Assembly (NCBI GenBank): GCA_937873135.1
Contig: CALMVQ010000368.1
Location: 1 to 64,000 of the forward strand
Length of the DNA: 64,000 nt
Reading direction: 5' to 3'
From: an uncultured Scytonema sp.
Lineage (GTDB): Bacteria > Cyanobacteriota > Cyanobacteriia > Cyanobacteriales > Nostocaceae
A program made the translations under genes and the position numbers. Below the pieces are notes generated by a model that was not told where the DNA came from, ran no database searches, and worked only from the letters and a program-made list of their open reading frames with translations. Shown here piece by piece: positions 14,229 through 23,247 of the stretch. Numbering within the stretch: the first letter of the stretch is position 1; every line of letters starts with the position of its first letter.

Positions 14229-15728
14229 TTATGTTTTAGCCAATTTGTCAGAGGGACTAGGCAAAAAACCTCCGTCTTGCAGTTCCTTTACACTATCCTT
14301 AACAGCCTGAATAATGAAATCAAGATCTTCATCTGTATGGGCTGTGGATAGTGCACTAAATGATAGTCGGAGGTAAACTCCTTTATCAATAAGGTGATGA
14401 TATAGTAGATAATTTATTAGTGTTGCCTGCTCTGAAGAATCCGAATTAACTGAAGGATCTGAATTATTTAAAGGAACAGAGTTAAATATTGAACCGAAAT
14501 TCGCAAGTTTGATGGGTACTTCTTCAACTTCAAAGTAAGTATTCAGCTTTTTGACGAACTGCGATGTACGTTGATTCAATTGTTGCTGAAGGGTAGGTCC
14601 TTGATTTTTTAAATGTTTGAGTACTACTCGTGCAGCAGCCATAGCCAGAGGATGCTTGCAGAAAGTACCAGACAATAGTGTTGTTTCGTCCCGAGGAAAA
14701 GATCCGTCCCCATAATTCCACATACCACCATCAATTCTATCCATGTAGCTCGCCTTACCTGCAATGATTCCAATCGGCATACCGCCACCGACGATCTTTC
14801 CATATGTGGCTATATCAGCCTCAACGCCAAACCATGCCTGAGCACCACCTAAATGAATCCGAAAACCAGTAATTATTTCATCAAAAATTAAAACTATCTC
14901 TAACTCTTTTGTTAATTGCCTCAATTGTTGAAGAAACTCTTTAGGTTGTAAGTCTGGTTGTCTGCTTTGTACAGGCTCTACAATAACAGCTGCTAATTCC
15001 TGCTTATGCGCTTTTATTACTTCAAGGGACTGAGAATGCCCATAGTCCAAAACTAAAACATCTTCTGCAATATTTGGCGACACTCCTAGATAAGCTGGCA
15101 CTGTATATGTGTTTCCCTCTGTTTTCTGTGCTTTAACTAAAGCGCCATCAAAATGTCCATGATAAGAATTTGAAAACAGCACAATCTTGTTGCGACCTGT
15201 TGCTGCTCGTGCTATTCTTATTGCAGTCATGACTGCTTCTGTGCCTGTATTAATAAAGGCTACTCGCTCCTTTCCTGTGAGGTCACGAACTAACTCAGCA
15301 ACCTCACCGGCAAGATCTGATTGTGGTCCGATCTGTATGCCTTGTTCGAGTCGCTCTGCCAGAGCTTCCCTAATAAAGGAGGGGTTATGACCAAAGAGAT
15401 TCACCCCAAACCCCATTGCTATATCTATATATTCGTTATCATCAACATCCCACATTCTAGAGTTCAAAGCGTGCTTACTAATGATGGGATAGACTATCTC
15501 TTTGATGAGCGGATAAAACCCTTCTGAACCTCTTGGATCAGCGAGAACTGAACGATAATTTTGTGCAAGTCGTTTGGATGTTTTTGTGCGCTCTGTATAG
15601 CTGGCAATTAAAGTTTCTAAATGCTTCTGTTGACGATAATTGAGGTTTTCTATTAATATCGGCTTAGTAGATTCTACCAAATCAATCTGCTCATTGCCTT
15701 CTTGTAAGTTGATTTCTTTAGTTTTCAT
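14229..15728 (-). CDS. Stand-alone GSA-type (class III) aminotransferase
   Basis: This 499-residue PLP enzyme is related to glutamate-1-semialdehyde aminomutase and to the aminotransferase domains in this cluster's megasynthases. Motifs are FINTGTEAVMTAIRIARA (PLP phosphate contact, near 165-180), SNSYHGHFDGALV, IFDEIITGFRIH (Asp to pyridine N, near 285) and ATYGKIVGGG (Schiff-base Lys near 307). The first 50 residues and the QQKHLETLIASYTERT start match the in-module domains, so it looks like an excised module domain. Likely role: transamination of a beta-keto acyl chain on a carrier protein, perhaps the discrete ACP or the terminal module. It is not the haem-pathway enzyme, judging by context and closest resemblance. 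Confidence 0.88.
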   Translation of the reverse strand: MKTKEINLQEGNEQIDLVESTKPILIENLNYRQQKHLETLIASYTERTKTSKRLAQNYRSVLADPRGSEGFYPLIKEIVYPIISKHALNSRMWDVDDNEYIDIAMGFGVNLFGHNPSFIREALAERLEQGIQIGPQSDLAGEVAELVRDLTGKERVAFINTGTEAVMTAIRIARAATGRNKIVLFSNSYHGHFDGALVKAQKTEGNTYTVPAYLGVSPNIAEDVLVLDYGHSQSLEVIKAHKQELAAVIVEPVQSRQPDLQPKEFLQQLRQLTKELEIVLIFDEIITGFRIHLGGAQAWFGVEADIATYGKIVGGGMPIGIIAGKASYMDRIDGGMWNYGDGSFPRDETTLLSGTFCKHPLAMAAARVVLKHLKNQGPTLQQQLNQRTSQFVKKLNTYFEVEEVPIKLANFGSIFNSVPLNNSDPSVNSDSSEQATLINYLLYHHLIDKGVYLRLSFSALSTAHTDEDLDFIIQAVKDSVKELQDGGFLPSPSDKLAKT

Positions 15729-15802
15729 TAAAATTATATTTCATTAAGTTACAAGTCAGTAGGTAAATGATTTTTCTGAATTCAATCAAGGAAATTTTAT
15801 TC

Positions 15803-16573
15803 TCAAGTTGAGCTTGGTTTACGACAGACAAAGCAGACTGTATCAGCCATCCCAGTTACTGCTAAATCAAGTTCAATATCATAGACACTAATTTCTGTAA
15901 ACCCTACCTTTTCTAGAGCAGACTGAATTTCAGTCTTAGAATAACCTCTCACAGGCCAAACAGTGTCTAGACGTTTCCAGCAGTCTCTTTCTTCTAATTG
16001 AAATGTCGTTATATAAATTCGACCTTCTCTAATATCAGGATGATAAATTCCTTTCTTAGCCCAAGCATACTCGTCCTTAACATCACCTGTTACAACACCG
16101 TTCCAAGTTGAACGATTGTATCCATCTTCTAGACGTAAGTCGAATAAAAATATACCATTGCTTTGAAGTGCAGCGTACACATTGTGGAAAGTACTGATTA
16201 ATTCTTCAAGATTAAGTATGTGGTTAAAACCCAAACCAGTTGAAAAAACTGCATGGAAACTAGGTGGTAATTCAAAAAAGCGCGCATCTCCAAGAATGAA
16301 TTTACAGTTAGGTGCATTCCTACGAGCATATTCCAACATTGTTTCAGATCGATCAATTCCGGTCACTTGATAACCTTTATCTAGTAACCATTTTGATATT
16401 TGTACTGTTCCACAACAAAGTTCAAGAATATTTACTTTTTCAGTAATGTAAGGTAATAGTAATTTTTCCAAGATTGGCAAGGTTATTTTGTTATAACCAG
16501 GTCCCCAAGACTCGCTATATATTCTGGCATATGGCTCATTAAACTCACAATAGCTAGTTTCTGATAACAACAT
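15803..16573 (-). CDS. Class I SAM-dependent methyltransferase with altered motif I
   Basis: This 256-residue Rossmann methyltransferase is paralogous to the one at 32723-33484 (shared DARFFELPPSFHAV and C-terminal SALEKVGFTEISVYD). It probably N-, O- or C-methylates the product or a carrier-bound chain. Motif I reads ELCCGTVQISKW: the third glycine of the usual GCGTG is Val, whereas the paralogue keeps CCGTGELV. The post-I motif (GIDRSETMLEYARRNAP) is normal. The change may weaken SAM binding. A GGAG ribosome-binding site precedes the ATG. It lies between the dioxygenase and aminotransferase genes on the same strand. Confidence 0.85.
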   Translation of the reverse strand: MLLSETSYCEFNEPYARIYSESWGPGYNKITLPILEKLLLPYITEKVNILELCCGTVQISKWLLDKGYQVTGIDRSETMLEYARRNAPNCKFILGDARFFELPPSFHAVFSTGLGFNHILNLEELISTFHNVYAALQSNGIFLFDLRLEDGYNRSTWNGVVTGDVKDEYAWAKKGIYHPDIREGRIYITTFQLEERDCWKRLDTVWPVRGYSKTEIQSALEKVGFTEISVYDIELDLAVTGMADTVCFVCRKPSST

Positions 16574-16694
16574 AAAAAGTCACTCCATTTTCTAAAGATA
16601 AAGTAGGTTTAGCCGTTGGTCTGCTATTAATGTCATGTCGCTTGTATGTTTTAAATACATGAAACTTTTCGTCGCACGCATTCAACGGATGATC

Positions 16695-17567
16695 TTAAAA
16701 ATTAAGGTTACTTAGGGTACTAAAAATTTGCCTTCGTTTATCGTTAAATGCTCTGCGACCATGCATAAATCTTGAATTATCCATCATCACTAGATCGCCT
16801 GCTTGCCACGATATTTCTTCTTTCAAGTTGTTTAAGATTTTCTCTATTTCATTCACGACTTCATCAGGAGTTCTTGAACCATCTTCAAAAATCGCTTCTT
16901 CTGTCTTTTTCTGTGTTGCCCAAAAAGTGTTGGCAAATGCATCTTGATTGCCATATTTGGTTTTAACCACAGCTGAGCAAACGTATTCCATAGAGATGAT
17001 CTGCTCTTCTTTGATTTGGTAGGTTACGCCTTCAAAACCGTCTAGGATTCGCTTTATATCAACTATTGTAGTATCGGAGCTAGCAAATCTCTTCAATATA
17101 TCAAATGGAATATTATTATAACAAAACTTTAGTTTCTTAGAAAGAAATAACTGTTTTGACTCTTGACTCAGTTCCTCCCAAACTCGAACGCCATCCCAAA
17201 ATAAAGTCTCACCCCCCTCTGCTGCTGGCACAGCACAGCAAAACCAAATCACATCGGGTCTAAAAGGAGAATAAGCGTGTTCACTATGAGGAAGACAATT
17301 ATCCATTCCTGCATCTACAAAGTGGACAAACTGATCTGAATCAACTTGAGGCCTCGTATAATCTTGAATGAATTTAGAACTAAATTGTTTTGCAAATGTT
17401 TTCATCTGCTCGTGAGTAACTCCGAAACCTCGAAAAAGAAGAAAACCAGATGATTTAAATAGCTCTATAGTTTCTGGAACGGAGAGGTTAAGAATATCTT
17501 GGCAATCTTCACTACTGTAAACTATCTTTCCCGTACTTATTCCAAATGATTCGATTGTACTCATCAT
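16695..17567 (-). CDS. TauD/clavaminate-synthase-like Fe(II)/2-oxoglutarate dioxygenase
   Basis: This 290-residue stand-alone oxygenase has metal ligands LPHSEHAYSPFRPDVIWFCC (an HxE motif, His near 94, as in clavaminate synthase rather than the HxD of TauD) and the distal MHGRRAFNDKRRQIF (His near 268, Arg binding 2-oxoglutarate). FRGFGVTHEQM and GETLFWDGVRV are typical family segments. It would hydroxylate or desaturate the peptide chain, probably at a beta carbon. It differs clearly from the two TauD domains fused to condensation domains in this cluster, so it should act at another site. Two ATGs stand in tandem at the start. Confidence 0.85.
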   Translation of the reverse strand: MMSTIESFGISTGKIVYSSEDCQDILNLSVPETIELFKSSGFLLFRGFGVTHEQMKTFAKQFSSKFIQDYTRPQVDSDQFVHFVDAGMDNCLPHSEHAYSPFRPDVIWFCCAVPAAEGGETLFWDGVRVWEELSQESKQLFLSKKLKFCYNNIPFDILKRFASSDTTIVDIKRILDGFEGVTYQIKEEQIISMEYVCSAVVKTKYGNQDAFANTFWATQKKTEEAIFEDGSRTPDEVVNEIEKILNNLKEEISWQAGDLVMMDNSRFMHGRRAFNDKRRQIFSTLSNLNF

Positions 17568-17756
17568 GGCTTCTCTATATCCAAAATATGATGGAAGATT
17601 TTTTCAGCTTTGAATGTTTCAACTACTAGCCCATTTTATCATCTAATAAAACCAAGTGATAATTGTTATAAACTTTATTTTGTAAAAATAAAAAAATATA
17701 AATATGAGAATAATTTTTTTTAAAAATATCCAATCATCAAACATCTTTCCTCTGAT

Positions 17757-20700
17757 TTATGCCCTCTTAAGAAAAATATTCAATTGCTTTGCTACATCTT
17801 GGATATGAGGCTTTGTAATGATTGTGTAATGATTACTAGGGATAGTAATCATCTCTATTGGTTTACATGAAATTTTATGCCAACTTAAAGTATGATTATG
17901 CTTCTGATAAGAGACTTCCTCACTAGCTTGAAAGTATACTATTTTGTTTGGATAAACTTGTGGTGTATAGCTATGTAAAGCTCGTACATTACTCTTAAAA
18001 ACGTTGAGAAGACAGCGAAGCTGTTGAAGTTCAAAATCCAGAGGCAGGAGGTTAGCTATCCTTGCTTGCTCTAAAAAATAGTTTAATTGCTCGTCCAGCG
18101 TAAGTCCCTGAAGTTGGTCAACCGAACCTGATAGGTTTTTCCCAGCAGAGTGAGCCATATCTATGGCAAAATCAACTAAGATATTGAGATCGTCGTAGTC
18201 ATCAATCTCTACAGTTTGATCGCCCTTAACTGGTGCTGGGCTGTCAAGCATGGCAAGCATGGCAACTTGCTCACCACGTCTTAATAACTGACTTGCCATT
18301 TCAAAAGCGACAACACCGCCCATGGACCAACCTCCGAGAAAATATGGACCATTTGGCTGAATCTCCCGCAGTGCTTGAATATAATGGGTCCCCATATCTT
18401 CTATTCGGGTATAAGGTTCACATTCTCCATTCAGTCCAAGTGCTTGCAGTCCGTAGAATGGTTGCTCTGAACCCAAAATACGTGATAATTCATAGTAGCT
18501 GAGAATATTCCCACCTACGGGATGGACGAAAAATAGTGGAGGCTTAGAACCATGAGGCTGTATCGCCACCAATGGTGAGGATATCTGGTGATTAGCCTGC
18601 TCGTGCAGAATATTTGCTAGATGTTTGATAGTTGCTTCCTGAAAAAGGGCAGATACTTGAATGTTTTGCCCCAACTGTTTCTTAATTTTCGTCATGAGGT
18701 GTACGGCTAAGAGTGAGTGACCTCCAAGCTCAAAAAAGTCATCATGAATGCCTATCTGCTCAATACAAAGAATTTCTCGCCACATGTCAGCAAGGGTTTG
18801 TTCAACATGAGTGCGGGGAGCAACATAATCATTTTCTAGATGGGGACGGGGATGGAGTATTCTACCAAGATTTGTTAATGTTAATTTCTCCTTTGTGTCT
18901 CCAGCAGAAGAGGTCTGCTCAATACCACCTAAAGATTTTAGCTTAAGCCATTGGTCCAACCTGGCTTGTAAATTTCCTGTGGAGATAACAACTTGAGTTA
19001 TATTCTCACTTGTTAAAATACGTTGAAAGGCTTCTATACCTTCTTCTGGTGTTATGAATAAATCAGCCAATGTCGTTTTATTAACTGTGTTTTGTTTTTC
19101 TTCTCCCAGTTGCCAGCGATCCGAATTAATCGTGAGCCAGGGGATATGATTTGTTTGATTTTGCTTGTGAATAAAAGTATCGAGAAAGATATTCGTTGCT
19201 GAATAAGCAACGTACCCTAACCCTCCCAAAATAGATGATAAAGAAGATATAAACAGATAAAAGTCAAGATCTCTCCCCTGCAAAACTTTTTCTAGTACAA
19301 ATAGTCCATGAGCTTTTGATTGAAATTGAAACTGGCAATCAGGTTGAGAAATTTCTTGAATCGATTTTTTGGAGTTATCGCCAACAATCTCTGCTGCGTA
19401 AATGACACCATGTATGTCGCCAAAGTAATCAGTAGATAAAGTGATCGCCCTTTGCATCTGTTCAAAGTTGCTCACATCCGCACTCAAAACTAAAACCTCA
19501 GCTCCCAACACCTCTAATGCCTGCACTTTCCTGATTTTGCGACTTATTTCATCCTGGTCATCATGAGTTACCAACCATTGTGACCACTGATCTTTTTCCG
19601 GAAGACCTTTGTCTCCAATCAAGACCAGTTTTGCTTGCACTCTTTGGGCTAAATACTCCGCCAGTATCAGTCCAATATTACCCAGACCCTCAGTAATTAG
19701 GTAAACTCCTCCTTTCTTTAATCTCGATGTTTTTCCTTTCGCTTCTTCTAATCGTACCGACTCAAAGGTTTGTACCCAACGACTGAGACCACGGTAGGCA
19801 ATAACCAACTCAGAAGATTTAGTGATGAGTTCCGTCAACAAATGGTCTACAAGTTTCTCCTCTTGCCAACTTCCTTGTCTTGGAAGAGTAACATCAATAC
19901 TACGACAGCTGATATTGGAATATTCTTGAGGAATAACCTTAATCGGTCCGAGTACAGTCGCTTTGTCTGGGCACAGTATTTCTTCTGCTGTTACTGATTG
20001 TATGTTGTTGGAGACAACTGTGAAGTGAAACTCATCAGTCCAATTCTGTTTTCCAAGTGCCTGGGTGAGAAACAGCAGGCTGTAGAATCCCAAATATTGA
20101 GCGTCGTCAAACCATTTTAGTTCTGATTTTGCGTGTTTGTCCGGTGTGACACTCCATAAATGAACAATTGTATTGGGGATCAAGTTCAGTGCTCTTAGTT
20201 CATTGAGCAATGCATCGTAATCATGACTTTGTCTTGGATTAAGGGTATATAAATTATCACTGAGTTTGGAGAACTCTGACCCTACCTTCACAAGGATAGC
20301 TTTGCTGTTGCTCAGATGTTCGAGTTTTTTCACCAATTGAGAACCCAAACCGCACTGATCAATAAACAGAAGCGTGCATAGCTTTGGCTCTGCCAAATCT
20401 CCTTTACCGAGCAGATCTAGAGGTGCAGATTGCTTCCACAAAGGTAAGTAGAACCAGTCAGTGATGTCCGGCTTTTTACTCAATGAAACTTGCGTGGCGT
20501 GGACACCAAGTGGCTGTGCTTGTCGTGAAATCCAGTAACGTTGACGCTCAAATGGATATGTTGGTAAGGGGATGCGATGACGCCGTTCGTTGGCGTAAAA
20601 ACCAGACCAGTCTACTTGAACTCCGAAAAGCCAGAGTTTACCTAAAGTATTAAGTAAAAATGCGACATCTGACTGTTGCTCTTGAGGATGGCGTATTGAA

Positions 20701-23186
20701 GTCAGCACCACTGGTTCCAAATTATAATGCTGTTTGGCAAAGGTACTCAATGTCCGTCCGGGACCAACCTCTAGCAAAAGTCGCTCTGGTTGTTTGAGTA
20801 ATTCAGTTATCCCTGAGCTAAAGCGCACAGTTTGTCGTAGATGCCTTACCCAATAGTGAGGGTCTATTGCTTGTGCTGTGGTCATCCAAGTGCCAGTGAC
20901 GTTGGAGATCAATGGAATTTTAGGGGAATTGAGCTTGACTTTTTGTAGATATTGTGTGTAAGGTTCGATGATGGAATCCATCATCTGGGAATGAAAAGCA
21001 TGGGATGTATGCAGCTTTCGACAGCCTACTTCTTTTTCCAGTAGTCGCTGTTGCAATTTATCGATAACGTTTGTTGAACCTGAAACAACACATAAGGAGG
21101 GACCATTGATTCCCGCAAGAGAAAGCTCTTTTCCAAGCAGGGGCTGCACCTCTTGTTCCGAAAGTTGAACGGAAAGCATAGCACCTTTTGGAAGTTGCTG
21201 CATCAGTCGTCCTCTTTGAGCTACTAGTGCTAAAGCATCTTTGAGAGAGAAAACTCCAGCAAGAGTTGCTGCGACATATTCTCCAATGCTGTGACCAATC
21301 ATAGCTTCTGGGTGGAAGCCCCAAGCCATCCACAATTTGGACAGGGCGTACTCAATGACAAATAGCACAGGCTGGGTAATAGAAGTTTGTTTTAATTGCT
21401 TTGTAGCTGTTTCAGTTTGTGCTTCGCTTGGATAGAGAATCTCTCGTAAATCAAGCCCCAGTAATGGTCTTAGCATCAAACAGCAGCGATCAACTTCCTC
21501 AGTAAATTTGGGTTCAGTCTGGTATAATTCCCGAGCCATATTCACATATTGTGCCCCCTGTCCAGGAAACATAAATATGACAGAGTGATTACAGGGCTGC
21601 TGGTAGTGTGTGACAACTCGTTGAGGCTCAAGAGGATGTAGTGTTTTAACCGCATCTTCAATATCATGACACACCAGTATCCGGCGATGGTTGAAAGTCT
21701 GACGCCCCACAGCAAGGGTGTAAGCCACATCAGCCAGGTTTAGCTCGGGATGCTGCTTAAGATAATTTGCCAGATTTATTGTGGCGGTTTCTAAAGCAGA
21801 GCTAGTTTTGGCAGACAGCATTAACAACTTATGGGTTTGCCTAGGTTTAGACGCTTCGATAGGAGGAGCTTCTTCAAGAATCACATGGGCGTTGGTTCCA
21901 CCAAAACCAAGAGAAGTAATTCCAGCCCGACGAGGAATTCTGCCCGTTTTCCATTCTGAAAGTGTGTTGTTGACATAGAAAGGACTGTTAGCAAAGTCAA
22001 TCTGGGGATTGGGCTCCTCAAAATGTAAGCTAGGTGGTATTTGTTTGTGTTTGAGAGCCAAAATTGTTTTAATTAAGCCCGCGATCCCAGCAGCCGCATC
22101 CAGATGTCCAACATTGGTTTTCACCGAACCGATAGCACAGAAGCCCTGCTTTTGTGTACTGGTACGAAAAGCTTTTGTCAGAGCTTTTATTTCTATAGGA
22201 TCGCCTAAAGGTGTTGCTGTCCCATGTGTCTCTACGTAAGTGATAGTCTCGGCTTCGACTCCAGCAGCGGCTATGGCTTCTGCAATGACGTCTGCTTGAC
22301 GTTCTACACTGGGTGCTGTGAATCCAGCTTTCAAAGAACCGTCATTGTTGACGGCAGAACCTTTAATTACCGCATGAATGCAGTCGCCATCAGCAAGAGC
22401 ATCCTTTAACCTCTTGAGAACCACAATTCCTACACCACTACCAAAAATAGTTCCCTTTGCCTTAGCATCAAAGGCACGGCAGTGTCCGTCTGGAGACAAA
22501 ACCCCATCTTCTTGATAGAGATAACCACTTTTTGGTTGCAGATCCAATATCGAAATGCCACCCGCCAAAGCTATATCACATTCGTAATTGAGCAAGCTTT
22601 GGCAAGCAACGTGGACGGCAACTAAAGAAGTGGAGCAGGAAGTTTGAATTGCATAACTTGGTCCTGTTAAATTTAATTTGAAAGAAACGCGCATGGGAAG
22701 ATAATCGGGGTAATTGCCCAAACTAATTTCCACATCGCTTACTGATTCTCTGATGTTGGGGTTTGAATAAATATTGAATAAATAGTTACTTATAGTTGAA
22801 CCAGCGTAAACCCCTATTGAACCGGAGTAAGTTTGGGGATCATAGCCTGCATTTTCAAGTGCAACACACGCACACTCTAAGAAAATGCGGTGTTGGGGGT
22901 CCATGATTTCAGCGTCCCTAGGGTTATAGCCGAAGAATGACGCATCAAATAAATCTATATGTTCTAGTGGAATTGCTGCTTTTACATAGTTAGGATTACT
23001 GAGCATAGCAGAGTCTATACCCGCAGACTCTAGTTCTTGAGCGCAAAAAAATGAAATTGATTCTACTCCATCTCGGAGATTCTGCCAAAACTGTTCAATA
23101 TTCTGGGCTTTGGGAAACCGTCCAGATAAACCGATAATACCTATGTCAGAATCATCTACGTTATTAATTTTTCCTAACACATTCAT
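17757..23186 (-). CDS. Terminal PKS module: KS-AT-KR*-ACP-TE
   Basis: The protein has 1809 residues. KS: active Cys in QTSCSTSLVAVH (near 182), with HGTATPLGDP in place of HGTGT, and KTNVGHLDAAAG. AT: GHSIGEY (near 628) and HAFH, a malonyl-type site. KR (about 1090-1430): the NADPH motif is TEGLGNIG instead of TGGLGxxG, the usual RSG after the second strand is GDKG, and HAAG is YAAE, so the domain is probably inactive although Ser and Tyr (SSLSSILGG, VAYSATN) remain. ACP: ELGGHSLLAV (near 1487). Type I thioesterase: FFVHPVGGN, GGWSMGGVVAFE (Ser near 1620) and a C-terminal NHYTII His. It releases the finished chain, probably with a beta-keto end. Confidence 0.93.
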   Translation of the reverse strand: MNVLGKINNVDDSDIGIIGLSGRFPKAQNIEQFWQNLRDGVESISFFCAQELESAGIDSAMLSNPNYVKAAIPLEHIDLFDASFFGYNPRDAEIMDPQHRIFLECACVALENAGYDPQTYSGSIGVYAGSTISNYLFNIYSNPNIRESVSDVEISLGNYPDYLPMRVSFKLNLTGPSYAIQTSCSTSLVAVHVACQSLLNYECDIALAGGISILDLQPKSGYLYQEDGVLSPDGHCRAFDAKAKGTIFGSGVGIVVLKRLKDALADGDCIHAVIKGSAVNNDGSLKAGFTAPSVERQADVIAEAIAAAGVEAETITYVETHGTATPLGDPIEIKALTKAFRTSTQKQGFCAIGSVKTNVGHLDAAAGIAGLIKTILALKHKQIPPSLHFEEPNPQIDFANSPFYVNNTLSEWKTGRIPRRAGITSLGFGGTNAHVILEEAPPIEASKPRQTHKLLMLSAKTSSALETATINLANYLKQHPELNLADVAYTLAVGRQTFNHRRILVCHDIEDAVKTLHPLEPQRVVTHYQQPCNHSVIFMFPGQGAQYVNMARELYQTEPKFTEEVDRCCLMLRPLLGLDLREILYPSEAQTETATKQLKQTSITQPVLFVIEYALSKLWMAWGFHPEAMIGHSIGEYVAATLAGVFSLKDALALVAQRGRLMQQLPKGAMLSVQLSEQEVQPLLGKELSLAGINGPSLCVVSGSTNVIDKLQQRLLEKEVGCRKLHTSHAFHSQMMDSIIEPYTQYLQKVKLNSPKIPLISNVTGTWMTTAQAIDPHYWVRHLRQTVRFSSGITELLKQPERLLLEVGPGRTLSTFAKQHYNLEPVVLTSIRHPQEQQSDVAFLLNTLGKLWLFGVQVDWSGFYANERRHRIPLPTYPFERQRYWISRQAQPLGVHATQVSLSKKPDITDWFYLPLWKQSAPLDLLGKGDLAEPKLCTLLFIDQCGLGSQLVKKLEHLSNSKAILVKVGSEFSKLSDNLYTLNPRQSHDYDALLNELRALNLIPNTIVHLWSVTPDKHAKSELKWFDDAQYLGFYSLLFLTQALGKQNWTDEFHFTVVSNNIQSVTAEEILCPDKATVLGPIKVIPQEYSNISCRSIDVTLPRQGSWQEEKLVDHLLTELITKSSELVIAYRGLSRWVQTFESVRLEEAKGKTSRLKKGGVYLITEGLGNIGLILAEYLAQRVQAKLVLIGDKGLPEKDQWSQWLVTHDDQDEISRKIRKVQALEVLGAEVLVLSADVSNFEQMQRAITLSTDYFGDIHGVIYAAEIVGDNSKKSIQEISQPDCQFQFQSKAHGLFVLEKVLQGRDLDFYLFISSLSSILGGLGYVAYSATNIFLDTFIHKQNQTNHIPWLTINSDRWQLGEEKQNTVNKTTLADLFITPEEGIEAFQRILTSENITQVVISTGNLQARLDQWLKLKSLGGIEQTSSAGDTKEKLTLTNLGRILHPRPHLENDYVAPRTHVEQTLADMWREILCIEQIGIHDDFFELGGHSLLAVHLMTKIKKQLGQNIQVSALFQEATIKHLANILHEQANHQISSPLVAIQPHGSKPPLFFVHPVGGNILSYYELSRILGSEQPFYGLQALGLNGECEPYTRIEDMGTHYIQALREIQPNGPYFLGGWSMGGVVAFEMASQLLRRGEQVAMLAMLDSPAPVKGDQTVEIDDYDDLNILVDFAIDMAHSAGKNLSGSVDQLQGLTLDEQLNYFLEQARIANLLPLDFELQQLRCLLNVFKSNVRALHSYTPQVYPNKIVYFQASEEVSYQKHNHTLSWHKISCKPIEMITIPSNHYTIITKPHIQDVAKQLNIFLKRA

Positions 23187-23247
23187 AATAATTTTAAGGG
23201 TTATTATTTAATTGACTACTTTTATCTATTAGGTTATTTTAACATTC

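Noticed and set aside
14229-15728. Haem-pathway HemL
   Set aside because: Sequence style, length and N-terminal motif match the in-module aminotransferases of this cluster, and the setting is secondary metabolism.
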